Shown here one piece after another: positions 18,683-30,279 of a stretch of DNA of 64,000 nucleotides. Location of the stretch: the NCBI GenBank assembly GCA_030144725.1, contig JASKMD010000007.1, forward strand, positions 8,605,568 through 8,669,567. The letters run 5' to 3'. The notes under the pieces were generated by a model. The model did no database searches and was not told the origin of the DNA. It saw nothing but the letters and a program-made list of their open reading frames with translations. Numbering within the stretch: the first letter of the stretch is position 1; each line of letters starts with the position of its first letter. Both the position numbers and the translations under genes were made by a program. Source of the DNA: Haematococcus lacustris (taxonomy: Eukaryota; Chlorophyta; Chlorophyceae; Chlamydomonadales; Haematococcaceae).

Positions 18683-21600
18683 ATGCTCGAGCAATGCCGC
18701 TCCTACGCAAACACCGCCCAAACCTCGCACCGCAGCCACCGGTGCACCCGCACGATGCTGCAGCTGCTGCACAACCCTCACACGCGCAAGCTGTGCATGG
18801 CAGAGTCAGCGACTTTTGCGGGACCTTTGGCCGAAACGGGGCAGCAAGGCGCTGCAGGCCCCAGCTCTCAGGCTGCCGAGGTCGAGGAGCTTTACTGGAA
18901 CTGGAAGTGGCGCTCCCGCATCAGGCAAGTGGTGATCGACACCAGGCCCCAGGGAGCCTGACGCACTGAGCTGCCCATCAAGCCCGCTTTGTTGCAGGTA
19001 CTTCAAGGCAGGAGCTTCAGGGCCCGCTGTGCTGCTGCTGCATGGCTTCGGCGTAGGCGCCTGGCACTTTGAGCACAACATCAGCCACCTGGCTCGCACT
19101 CACCATGTGTACGCTGTGGACCTCCTAGGCCAAGGTAGCTCACCTGGCCACACAGCTGCACCACCCCACCCGCCATAACTACTGCCATAGCCTCTACCAT
19201 TGCTACCGCCATTGCCACCTACCATTGCCACCGCCATTGCCACTCCCATGCACAATGCCATGCACACCGCCATGCACACCCAAATGCCCAGGTGTGGAAC
19301 AGTGGCATCAAGGAGCAGCATGTGGCAGTAGGCACAGTAGCAGCACATGGCATGGACTGTAAGCAATAGCTGTGAGGACGTCCTCTGACAGGGGTAATCT
19401 CCAGCTGCCAGCACATCAGCACCTTTGTGATGTGCTCAGTCCTAGTAGGGTGTGCTGCTGTGCAGGCCGCAGCTGGCCTCAGCACCCCTTGCCTGAGCAG
19501 GCTCAGGAGGAGGAGGAGCCGCCAGCCAGCCAGCCTCTGCAGCCAGGCCTGCCCAGTCAGGAGGAGGGCGGCCCGCAGCCCCCTGGCCCGGCTGGCCCCT
19601 TGTGCTACAGCATCACCACCTGGACACAGCAGCTGCAGCAGTTCCTGGAGCAGGTGGTGGGCGGCCCGGCGTATGTGGCAGGCAACAGCCTGGGCGGCTT
19701 TGTTGCGGTGAGGGCGCTAGGCTGGGCTGGACGGGGCTGGGGCTAGGGGCTAGGGGCTAGGGGCTAGGGGCTAGGGGCTAGGGGCTAGGGGCTAGGGGTA
19801 GGGCTGCACAGAAAGGTGACCTATTGTTGGCCACCCTATTTGCCGTGGTCTTGCGTTCCTGCAGTGGCAGGGTGTGTCAGCAGTGTTGTGGTGAGGGTCC
19901 ATGGCGAGTGTTGCAAAGGAATGGCCAGGATCAGGCAAGTGTCTGTGTAGGGGCAGGGCAGGGCCAGGGGGCAGGTCCAACCGTTGCTGCTGATTGTTTG
20001 GACAGGGCACGGCAGGTCATTGCCAGCAGGCCTGAACCCGCTGCGCTGCGGTTGGCTGAGGCTGAGTGCCCTGAGGTTGGCTGAGGCTGAGTGCCCTGAG
20101 GGCAGTGGCTGTGTGAGGGGGTGAGGGGGTGAGGGGGAGAGGGCCAGCAGCAGGGGAGCCTGCCGCCCCCCTGCTCCAGGCAGTGCTGCCTGGCTGCCCT
20201 GGCAGGTGAACCTGGCGGCCCAGCAGCCCGACCTGGTGCGGGGGCTGCTGCTGCTCAATGCCACCCCCTTCTGGAGCTTCAGGCCACCCATGGACCAGCC
20301 GCAGGGGCTGTGGGGCATTCTGGGCTTTGACGGATCTGTCCCAGCACCCAAGGTCAGGGTAGGGCAGGGGAGGGGGGGGGTGAGGGATGGGGGGCAAACT
20401 TGAAGAGTGGGGTAGGGGGTGCCAGCGGGGGGGTGGCTGAACAGATGGGGGAGGGGGAGGGGGAGGGGGAGGGGGAGGGGGAGGGGGAGGGGGAGGGGGA
20501 GGGGGAGGGGGAGGGGGAGGGGGAGGGGGAGGGGGAGGGGGAGGGGGAGGGGGAGGGGGGAGGGGGGAGGGGGGAGGGGGGAGGGGGGAGGGGGGAGGGG
20601 GGAGGGGGGAGGGGGGAGGGGGGAGGGGGGAGGGGGGAGGGGGGAGGGGGGAGGGGGGGAGGGGGGAGGGGGGAGGGGGGAGGGGGGAGGGGGGAGGGGG
20701 GAGGGGGGAGGGGGGAGGGGGGAGGGGGGAGGGGGGAGGGGGGAGGGGGGAGGGGGGAGGGGGGAGGGGGGAGGGGGGAGGGGGGAGGGAGCGAGGGGGA
20801 GAAGGGAGCGAGAGGGAGAATGGGAGAGGGGGGTCCCTGACAAAGACTAGGCGTTGGCCTAAGCTAAACTGCTAAGCTCAGGCAGTGTGCAGTGCTGTCG
20901 AAGAGGCCTGACCCCCAGCTGACAAAGCCCAGGCCAGGAGCAAGGCCAGGGGCAGGGCCAGGCAACAGGATACGTCAGTCCCCCTTAGTTGAGGGAGGGG
21001 CAGGGAAGAGTAGCAGGAGGCAGGAGCAACCAGGGCAGTGGCCGCTCCGTCTGTGGCATGGTGTGAGCGTGTGTGACCTGCTGCTGCCTGCTGCTGTGTG
21101 CGCTGCAGCCGCTGAAGCGCGCCATTGAGGTGCTTTGGTGGGACTCGCTGCGCAGCCGCTCCACTGTCAGCGCCATGCTGGCCATGGTGTACAGCCACAA
21201 GGCCGTCAGCGCGGACCAGCGCCTGGTGGAGCGCATCCTGGAGGCTACGGAGCACCCGGGCGCACTGGACGCCTTTGCCAGGTGGGGGCCAGGGAGGTGG
21301 GGGGGGGACAGCGAGGTGGAGGGGCGGGGTGGTGCGGGTTGGTGGGGGGAGGGGGGGGGGGGGGGGGGGGTGGGGGGTAAATAAGGACAGTGGAGGCTGG
21401 GAAGTGAGAACTAGAGTTGTCCGAAGTGCAGGGGGAGAGCAGCATTGCATCGCAGGGGTGGGCTGAGCCGGGCTAGCAGGGCTGGCTGAGGTGACAACAT
21501 GGCGGGGCAGGGCAGGGCAGCGCAGGCCAAGATAGGGTTGGCGGGGGCAGGGGGGGGTAATGGCACGGTTTCCTCCCCCTCCCCCCCCCCCTTGCCCAGC

Positions 21601-22443
21601 AATTGCCCTGCCGCCCGCCTGCCACTGCCCCGCAGCATCGTGCTGTCGCCCAAGAGCCCGCACGACTTCGACGCCATGCTGCGGCGCCTGCAGTGCAGCG
21701 TGAGCCTGGTGTACGGCCGGCAGGACCCCTGGGTGGTCCCCATGTGGGGCCAGCGGGCGCTGCATGTGCTCCGCAGGGCCGGCCGCCCAGCAGCCATGGT
21801 GGGTGCGCCAGGCCTCATGCTAAGTGTGCGGGTGCCTGATTTAGCCGTGGGCGAGGGGCCAGGAAGGGGCTTGCCTGTGTGGGTGGCTGCATGGGGTGTT
21901 GCTCGTTAGGGACTGTTGCGTGAAAGCACACACCCCTGCTGTGCTTAGCCGTCTTCGTCGTCAGGGCTTGCGCTGGACCTTTGGTTGTGGGACAGCAACG
22001 GTGGCAACAGACCCCCACGCTGCACCTCACCTTCCCATGTGTACCGCATTGTGTGGCTGCAGTATCTGGAGCTGGACCCTGCAGGGCACTGCCCTCATCA
22101 CGAGGCCCCTGCGGCAAGCAACGCCGCCATGGTCATGTGCCTGAGACATATGGAAGAGTTGCGCGCATGGCGGGACGGGCGCGCAGCCCAGTCCAGTGCG
22201 ACCATGCTAACGCATGCCGCGTCCGCTTCCCCCGATGAACGGCTCATGCCAACCGTGCCGCTCGAAGTTGGCCAGAGTTGTGAAGTACGCGAGGATGACG
22301 GCCGAGTGGTGCGCATATCGCACGTAAACGGCGCGCCTCGCATTCTGCCGGAGTACTTCTGGCACGCGGTGTGGCGGTTGCAAGAGCGGTTGTCGGGCAG
22401 CGCTACGGAGGCAGCTCCTGCAAGATCAGGTGCGGCCTCGTGA
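18683..22443 (+). CDS. PPH: pheophytinase (alpha/beta hydrolase), 7 exons
   Basis: Exons read: 18683-18924, 18998-19134, 19466-19707, 20206-20352, 21109-21281, 21636-21798, 22063-22443. Phases agree throughout; the first intron uses a GC-AG pair (ag|gcaagt). The N-terminus could be a plastid transit peptide. Motifs in order: AVLLLHGFGVGAWHFEHN (oxyanion loop), VYAVDLLGQG, VAGNSLGGFVAV (nucleophile Ser elbow), LLLLNATPFWSF (characteristic of pheophytinase), EHPGALDAFAS, YGRQDPWV and DPAGHCPHHEAP (catalytic His). The family removes the phytol tail from pheophytin in chloroplasts during chlorophyll breakdown. A C-terminal extension of about 100 residues after the His motif has no match I know. 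Introns 3-6 carry large tandem repeats. A Copia element sits just upstream and may affect its promoter (inference). Confidence 0.88.
19741..19800. repeat. (ggggcta)n tandem repeat in PPH intron 3
   Basis: About eight copies of a 7-bp unit, ggggcta, just after the exon 3 donor. Confidence 0.9.
20445..20790. repeat. (GGGGGA)n/(GGGGGGA)n purine tract in PPH intron 4
   Basis: About 345 bp of almost pure G/A on the transcribed sense strand, first as gggggagg units, then as ggggggagg. It opens several long frames on both strands that are repeat artefacts. RNA from it could form G-quadruplexes (inference). Confidence 0.95.
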
Positions 22444-24054
22444 CTGGGTTCGGAGCTGGGGACGGGTCTTCGCCATTGGGATTGCTGCCGCCAGAGGTAC
22501 CCCCCAGCCAGCTGCTGCACCTCCCTGCCTGCTGAGGTCCGTGTGGAGTAGACATGGACACTCTACCAGACCCGGCCTTACAGGCCCCGCCGCCGGGAGT
22601 GGGTACCAGCCACACGGCTGTGTTAGTTGACGCGTGCTTGCATGAGGGATGACGATTCCGACATAGAGTTCCTGGTATACAGCGCAGTAGATCACCAATG
22701 GTCTCACCATAGACATGCTGCATCCAGGGCTGTTGTTTTGTCGGTCGGTAGCATTAAGCAATTTTGTGAAGGGAGGCCGATCATGTTGGGCAACGTTACT
22801 CGAGTCATCTACATGCAGTGCGCCTTGCACGAGTTTGTGATGGCGGTAGGGTGCCCCGGCATTATGCCAGCTAGGCCTTAGCCTAGAGTCTTATCCACCG
22901 AGCAAGGTGACACTGGCCTCGAGATGAAGGCCGAGGCTGTAAACCAAGAACCAAGGGGAAGCTAAAGTCCCCAGCCCTTAGTGTAGGACACACCGAGGAT
23001 ACCAGGTGTTTCGGTGCCGCTGTTCAGGGTCCTCAGGGGTGCACCCTCCCCAAGGCGACATTTTGCTGTGGTTACGCTCGCAACAAGGCAGGCATCCAGG
23101 CAAAAAGGTCCACATGAGTTGTGAACTCTGGGCGCCATGGCCAAGCCAGCAAACATGGGCCAGCAAAACAGCAACAGCAAGACAGCAAAAAGTTGTGGGT
23201 GCTTGCTGCAGCCCCTCGTCCCTCACTAAGCTTATCAGAGCTTGCTGCAGCCCAAGCTTCCTCTGTCGCAGCTGCTCGGCTTGCTGCCGTCGGCTCAACA
23301 TTTGTACCAGATGCCCCGTGCCCACGTGCCGGGCGTCTTTCTCCTGCTGTCTCTGCCCTTTCGCGCAGCTGTGATCTCCTGGTCGTCAATGCGCACGTAT
23401 TTCAAAGCAGATGCCGCGACGACCTGCACCACCACCTGTGCCTATCTATCTAACCCGGACGGTCGGGAAGGGGGCAGCCGGCCGGCCAGTGTATTGGCAA
23501 ATCCCGCAAGGGTGATTCCGGATGTTCGGCGCCTGCAGCCATGCACAGTCTCAAACGCGTGTAGCAACAGCTTCGAAGCTGCTTGAGGCAGTACACTTCA
23601 TCACCCCGCGAACTTCCTTCGTGTCGCTTTGCTGACTACCGGCCGCAGCAGCCTGTCCGACGTGTCCGGCAGGCAGTGTTCGGAGCTCGTTCACGAGCGG
23701 CACCTCGAAGTGGCGCGACGCTGTCCGATGGGAGTTTGGCTGCTTTCTGGAAGGTTCTTCGTCGCTGTCTGGGTTGCGGGGTTAGAGGGTTGGGCGTTAG
23801 TTTGTTTTGGTAGGGTTAGGAATGTTATATCATATTCCGGTGTAGTCATTTCTCCTTTCCTTTCTGTCTCCTTCTGGTAATGGTTCTCTGAAAAAATCAC
23901 ATGCTGCTAGTTCCGACACGCCCGCTGCAATCTCAACATGCGATCAATCATAGCCTTGTAGCTGTAGGCGGCATCAGTGTAGTGTGTATCGAGCCTGCTG
24001 AAAGGGACATCTCATTGAAAAAAGAATGGCGCCCGCCAAGTCAATTTCCGTCAT
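22444..24054. other. PPH 3' UTR and intergenic region before citrate synthase
   Basis: A TGTAA, the usual green-algal polyadenylation signal, lies at about 22938, so the PPH 3' UTR may extend about 500 bp. I recognise no gene between it and the next start. Open frames at 23.0-23.6 kb are overlapping and have no known motif. Confidence 0.45.
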
Positions 24055-27000
24055 ATGTTGGCCAGCATTGCTTCACTCCAAGCTGAGGTGTCGCACACAT
24101 TCGCGATGCTGCCAGCTGTGGTTCGTGGCCTCGCGCAGAATGGGGTCCCCCAGTTCGCGGCGTCATGCTTGTCGCTAGTGTCGCGCCAGCTGAACACTGC
24201 AACAACTGACCTCAAGGCAGTGCTGGCTGAGAAAATCCCAGCCGAGCAGGTACTCAGCTGTGCGACTTTCGGATCAGTGCTCGACTGCCTCTGATGAAAT
24301 TCGCTCTGCTTCGCCTGTGTCTAATCGTACAGGCTCAACTCAAAGCCATTAAGAAAGAGTTCGGGAAGCGAGAACTGGGCAAGGTTACTGTTGAGATGGC
24401 CATCGGAGGCATGCGGGGCATTCCCGTGAGTCGCGATGCTATGCCGTTGACTGAGCGCTGCCAATACTTCGGTGGCTTGACCTTGACTGCATTGATTGCA
24501 GGGATTGCTTTGGGAGACATCGCTCCTGGACCCCGAGCGCGGAATCAGGTTTCGAGGGCACAGCATCCCTGAGCTGCAGGTGGGCAGTAAGATGCCAGGG
24601 CAGGCAGGCGGGTGGGTAGGCAGGCAGGCAGGCAGGCAGGCAGGAGGGTGCCAGAATGAAACCCGCAGTGTCTCGATGCCACACAACTCTCTGTCATCCT
24701 CATAGGGTGAGCCTGGCCTCCCTTAATGTGGCACATACGTCGCCACCCACACCCTGCTTCCTGCAGGCCAAGCTGCCCGCAGCCAACAAGGAGCCGCTGC
24801 CTGAGGGCCTGCTGTGGCTATTGCTGACTGGGGATGTGGGTGCAGCAGCTGGGCAGGGGTGGGGCTAGGCAGAGGGGGAGGGTGGACTGAGCAGGGGGTG
24901 GTGAGCTCTGCGGGGGTGGGGCTGGCCAGGGGTGTGTGGCGCAGATACCCCTCACTGTCCTCCTTGCCAGGGAGTGAGGGAAGGTTGGGGTGTCAGGCCA
25001 AACGCAGCGTTGCCAGCTGCAGCCAGGCGCCGGTGGCCCCGGCCCTGCCTGCTGGAATCTGTGCAGCAGATGGGATTCACAGGGTACATGGCAGACTGCG
25101 TAGCAAGCAAGCTGATGGCCGGGGGCTGGCAGGAGGTTGGGTTGTGTGTTTTGGCAGCCATTGGGTAGGTGTCAAGGTGATCAGTCACTGACGCCTGGGG
25201 CCTCTGCCCCCGGCCCCGCCCCCGCCCCCGCCATGCTCCCGCCCCCGCCCCCGCCCCCGCCCCCGCCCCTGCCCTCAGCTGCCCGCCCCTGCCCCTTTGC
25301 CCCTGCCCTCAGCTGCCCACCCCTGCGCAAGCCACCGCTGTGACAGAAGACCTGAGGGCGAGGAGCAAGCTGCCCCCTCACGTGCGCAAGGCCATCGAGG
25401 CCCTGCCAGCTCATGCGCACCCCATGACGCAATTCACCTCGGCCGTCATGGCGCTGCAGGTCAGGTCAGGTCAGGTCAGGTCAGGTCAGGTCAGGTCAGG
25501 TCAGGTCAGGTCAGGTCAGGTCAGGTCAGGTCAGGTCAGGTCAGGTCAGGTCAGGTCAGGTCAGGTCAGGTCAGGTCAGGTCAGGTCAGGTCAGGTCAGG
25601 TCAGGTCAGGTCAGGTCAGGTCAGGTCAGGTCAGGTCAGGTCAGGTCAGGTCAGGTCAGGTCAGGTCAGGTCAGGTCAGGTCAGGTCAGACTCCCACCCT
25701 CAGAGGCCCCGCTGGTTGCTGACACTGCCACATACGGGGTCGGGGGGCCATCTGCTGCTCTTCATCTGGCGTCATCTGCATCCACATCTGGGGTCATATG
25801 CTGCTATTGGGGAGTCAGGGGAATGTAGGGAGTGTGGCTGTGGTTAAGGAGGGGAGGGGTGAGCAGCCCGGCAGGCACAGGCAGGGAGGTGCCATCACAT
25901 GATGAGCTGACAGCATGAGCTGGATACGTGGTGTGGTGTGATGTGGTGTGATGTGGTGTGTGGCATCCAGGTCGACAGCAAGTTTGCGGCAGCCTACGCA
26001 GCGGGGGTTCACAAGAGCAAGTACTGGGAGACTGTGTACGAGGACAGCCTGGACCTCATTGCCAAGCTGCCAGAGATAGCAGCCATGGTGAGGGGGGTGA
26101 AGGCAGGCAGGTGGGCGGGCACGCGGGCAGGTGGGCGGGCAGGCGGGCGGGCAGGCAGGTGGGCGGGCAGGTGGGCGGGCGGGCAGGTGGGCCAGCAAGG
26201 AGGTGGGCGGACAGGTGGGCGGGCGGGCGGGCGGGTACATTGGGATGCTAAACCAGGCGTCTCGTTCCAGGCATGTGTGGGCCGCTGTGTGGGCGGGTGA
26301 GCTGATGGGTAGGTGCACAACAATGCAAAGAGAGGGGTGAATGAGGGAGATGAGCTGGCGTTGTTCAAGCCTGCACTCCAATCCGCGGCACATGTGAGCG
26401 CTGTGAGGCCTGGGCTGTGAGGCACTGTGAGGTGTCCCTGTCTCCACACCATACTGCCTGACCCCCCTGAATGGCGTGGAGGTGGACGCTGCTCTGTGAT
26501 GCGGCGGTCGCTGCCCTGCATGCCCTGCAGATCTACCGTCACACCTACAAGGGTGACGACTACATCGCCCCTGACCCCAGCCTAGACTGGGCCGCTAACC
26601 TATCCCACATGATGGGTCAGTCTGCGCCAGCACCACCGCATGCCAGCTGCCAGGCAGGACTTCTGGAGTCAGCCCAGCGCAAGCATAAGAAGTTATGGGC
26701 ACAAGCATGGCCAGCGTCCAGCATGGGCTATTGGCAGCTGCTTGCACAGCCGTCCAAATGGCAGGGGTCCTCAGGGCAAGGGGGGCCTGGCAGCATGGAG
26801 GCCAGGGTTGAGAATCACTCAAGTGTGGGGGTGTGAGTGGGTCAAAACAAAGGTGTGAGGGGTGTGAGTGCAAGTGAGAGGACGAGACTATGAACACTTT
26901 CCTCCCCCTGCCCCCCCACTCCCATCTCGCCCTGCAGGATTTGACAGTGAAGGGGCATATGAGCTGAGTCGACTCTACCAGACCATTCACAGCGACCATG

Positions 27001-29160
27001 AGGTGGGGGGGAGGGGGGAGCACCTGGCGTCACACTATGATCTGCTGTCACACTATGATCTGCTGTCACACTATGATCTGCTGTCACACTATGATCTGCT
27101 GTCACACTATGATCTGCTGTCGGGGTGAGTGCTGGCCATGCATTGGGCAGGCCAGCAAGTACCTCTACTACTGATCTCACTCAGATCTCCCCTCCCCACG
27201 GCCTGCCTCTCCGCCCCAATCCTCACTCGTTCTCACACCCATCTGGGTCCCCCTCACTCTCACCCTCCCCTGCTGCTGTGATGCCCCCCACTCAACCCAT
27301 GTCGTACCCAGCTGCCTGGCTCAGCCCCTGCCCTGCAGCCAACTCACACCCGCCCAGACACCCTGCCCCTGGAGCCCCACCAAGGCTCCCCTGTCATGAA
27401 GCCCACAGCACCGCCCCCTGCCCCTCCTGCCCCCCCAACCCCCTGCCACCTCCCCTATCCCCCACCCCCTGTAATGAAGCTCACAACTCCTAGCCCCTGC
27501 CTCCCCTGCCCCTGCCACCCCTGCCCCTGCCTCCCCTGCCCCCCCTACCCCTGCCACCCTGACCCCTGACCCCTGACCCCCTGACCCCCTGACCCCCTGA
27601 CCCCTGACCCCCTGACCCCCCTGCCCCCTACAGGGCGGCAACGTGTCAGCCCACACCACCCACTTAGTGGGCAGCGCCCTCAGCGACCCCTACCTGTCCT
27701 TTGCTGCCGGCCTCAACGGCCTGGCAGGCCCCCTCCACGGCCTGGCCAACCAGGAGGTCCTGCGGTGGCTGGAGCAGCTCACTGAGCAGGTGAGAGACCA
27801 GCAGGGGGAGGGGGTGGAGTGGGGAGCAGCAGGGGGGGAGGTCGCGGGGGGGGGCAGCAGGGGGGGTCAGTGTGGGGGGGCAAGAGGGTGAAGGGGCCTG
27901 TCTGCGGCCTTTGCCCATTGCAAGTACTGCCTGACCCTGACCCTGACCCTGACCCTGACCCTGACCCTGACCCTGACCCTGACCCTGACCCTGACCCTGA
28001 CCCTGACTCTGACTCTGACTCTGACTCTGACTCTGACTCTGACTCTGACTCTGACTCTGACTCTGACTCTGACCCTGGCCCTGACCCTGGTCCTGACCCT
28101 GACCTTGACCCCCCTGCAGCTTGGCCCAGAGCCCAGCAAGGAGCAGCTGGTGCAGTACGTGACCGACACACTGGCCAGCGGCAAGGTGGTGCCAGGCTAC
28201 GGCCACGCGGTGCTGCGGCAGACTGACCCGCGCTACACCTGCCAGCGTGAGTTTGCGCAGCGCCACCTGCCGCATGACCCCATGTTCAAGCTGGTCAGCA
28301 ACCTGTACGAGGTGGTGCCTGAGGTGCTGGGCAAGACTGGCAAGGTGGGAACAAGGGGCGGGGCCAGGGAGGGGGGGAGGGGGAGCCTGAGTAAGGGGGG
28401 AGGAGGGGTCATAAGGAGGGAGGGGGGGCATAGACTGGCTGGGGCAGGGGGCTGGAGCGGGTCCTCCCCCTGCTGTGCTGCAATGCCCAGGTCGGCTGAT
28501 TTGAGCCTGGCCACGCCCTTGATCCTGACCCTGACCCTGACCCAACCTGCACCCGTCCCCTGCTCTGCCCCTGCCCCATCAGATCAAGAACCCATGGCCT
28601 AATGTGGACGCACACAGTGGGGTGCTGCTGCGGCACTATGGCATCAAGGAGGCCAACTACTACACCGTCCTGTTTGGCGTGTCACGAGCTCTGGGGGTGT
28701 TGGCCCAGGTCAGCCCCTCATCCTTGGATGCCCATGAGTGACCAGGGTGTCACTCAAGTGTGACCAGGCTTCGACCAGGGTATGACCAGGGTACGACCAA
28801 GCCTACATCTAAAAGAAATGCCTGAAGACCTGCCCGCTTGCTTGGTGCTTGCTGCCCCTCTGCCGCCTGCCTGTCTCCATGCTTAGTCAGCTGCTGGGTG
28901 GTTGCTGGGGCTATGGCTGATGTACAGGCACTGCTCTCACGGCCCCTGCTCCTGCCTTTGCCGCTGCTGCTGCTGCTGCTGCTGCTGCCTCAGTCTCAAT
29001 GTGTTAAGTGGCTGGGCGGCTGACGTGTTGCTGTTGCTGCCAAACTGCCCGTACCTGGCCACAGGGCATTTTGTCCCGGGCTGTGGGTCTGCCCATTGAG
29101 CGCCCCAAGAGCCTGACCTCGCAGCTGCTCATCTCCTTGTATGGCCCTCTGCCTGTGTGA
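24055..29160 (+). CDS. citrate synthase, mitochondrial, 12 exons
   Basis: Exons read: 24055-24249, 24333-24425, 24502-24579, 24767-24835, 25313-25459, 25971-26087, 26531-26615, 26938-27002, 27634-27789, 28120-28344, 28583-28708, 29065-29160. It condenses acetyl-CoA with oxaloacetate in the TCA cycle. The first 40 residues (either ATG 24055 or ATG 24106) look like a mitochondrial presequence. Family blocks visible: [79 protein letters not shown] (catalytic His), [11 protein letters not shown] (second His) and [15 protein letters not shown] (catalytic Asp region). The short C-terminus after [11 protein letters not shown] is less certain, and another last exon is possible. Several introns are mostly microsatellite. 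Confidence 0.92.
25456..25688. repeat. (GGTCA)n pentamer array, about 46 copies, in citrate synthase intron 5
   Basis: The array starts at the exon 5 donor (gctgcag|gtcag) and runs without visible error for about 230 bp. Each unit recreates ag|gtcag, a splice-donor-like string. Confidence 0.95.
26095..26238. repeat. (gggcaggtgggcgggcagg)n minisatellite in citrate synthase intron 6
   Basis: Irregular G-rich repeats just after exon 6. A similar (caggcagg)n tract is in intron 3 at 24598-24645. Confidence 0.8.
27028..27122. repeat. 15-bp tandem repeat in citrate synthase intron 8
   Basis: Unit cacactatgatctgctgt, counted as 15 to 18 bp depending on phase, in about five near-perfect copies. Confidence 0.85.
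27927..28110. repeat. (CCCTGA)n to (CTCTGA)n hexamer array in citrate synthase intron 9
   Basis: Sixteen or so ccctga units switch to ctctga units and then back to variants. The array ends shortly before the exon 10 acceptor. It gives Asp-Pro and Asp-Ser peptide artefacts in open frames. Confidence 0.93.
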
Positions 29161-30279
29161 CCATGTGTGACCCATGCAAGCATGCATGCAGGCAGGTGTG
29201 AGGGTGTGAGCGTCGGTGTTGGTTCATAGCCAGGCAGGCAGCCAGACACGCTATGATTCCTGAGAAAGGGGTAGCTGCTAGATGCAGCAGGAGGGGAGGG
29301 AGGGAGGGAGGGAGGGTACATGGGGCTGGCAACAGTGTCGGCCTGGGTACATGGTGGAGGTGGCTCACTGGCTCCTAGCAGCCCACTACAGCCGCTGCAG
29401 GCATACCAGCCAGCTACACGCCCATTGCTACTAGGGAGTGTGCGTGACGCTTTTCCAGCCTGCCTGCTCCAGTTCAGTGGGGATGGTGGTGCTGTGATGC
29501 TGGCTGATGCTTGGAGGGGAGGGGTGCCTGTCTCGCTGCCTATCAGCAGGGCTGCTGAGAGCGTGCCCTGCTGGCTGATGCTGTGACACTTCAGGCTGAC
29601 TGGGCAAGGTCAGGCTGGTGGTGAGGGCCAGGCTGTTGGTGGAGGTGCCGGGTGTCATGGGAGCAGGAGCTCAAGTCCAGCATGACCAGGCCCTCGTGTG
29701 TCAGTGTGGAAAGTGGCCATGGTCGGCTGTGGGTGATGAGCAGGAGAGAGGCCTCGGGCGAACAGGGGGACTGGACCTGTGCAAGCAGGTGGATTGAGCA
29801 GTGGCAACGCAACGGCCTTGGGTTTCCCAGGGGATGGACCACATGTGCGAGCTGCCCAAGGTGGGGCGAGCAGGTGTACTAAGGGGTTGTATCTGGGTTG
29901 AGACTTTTTGAAGTGTGGCTTTGGGGCCAGCAGTGTGAGGGCTCAAGCGCCCAGCTGCCAGCGGTCACGGTACTCAGTGGTGCTAGTGCTGCCTTGCACA
30001 GCTAGGCTGCAGCCGCGTAGGAGCACATCCGCGATCCATGATTATACGAAGCAAGGAGACATGCCTACAGTTGCAGTCATGATTTTTCAATGTCGCTGTG
30101 CTCAGCACAGTCATCACACTTGCATGTTGGTAAAGCAGCGATGACACCACAACTGCTGGCGGAACAAGACCACCAGCCAATGTAAAACACTACACCATGT
30201 CCCTCCCCTTCCCGACCCCACGCCTCGCAATGGTCTTTGATCATTCAGCCATTAGGCAGTTTCGACTGCTCGCTGACAA
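29161..30279. other. convergent intergenic region (citrate synthase / DEAD-box helicase)
   Basis: Both neighbouring genes end here. A TGTAA at about 30180 (+) could serve citrate synthase. A (gaggg)n run lies at 29291-29315. No other gene is recognised. Confidence 0.45.

Noticed and set aside
19836..20850. Long open frames on both strands through the purine tract (Pro/Leu-rich on minus, Gly/Glu/Arg-rich on plus)
   Set aside because: They are translations of a hexamer/heptamer repeat inside PPH intron 4. All frames are open because the repeat lacks stops.
22403..23600. Several 100-140-codon frames between PPH and citrate synthase
   Set aside because: Overlapping frames on both strands without motifs or splice partners; more likely the PPH 3' UTR and spacer.
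25456..25688. Regular repeat array considered as CRISPR
   Set aside because: Unit is 5 bp with no spacers; it is an intronic microsatellite in a eukaryotic gene.
27927..28110. Hexamer array considered as interstitial telomere
   Set aside because: Units ccctga/ctctga do not match the green-algal telomere TTTTAGGG or plant TTTAGGG; it is an intronic microsatellite.
27664..28545. 293-codon minus-strand frame rich in Gly-Gln and Ser-Gln
   Set aside because: Antisense of citrate synthase exons and the (CCCTGA)n array. No domain and no codon logic outside the repeat.
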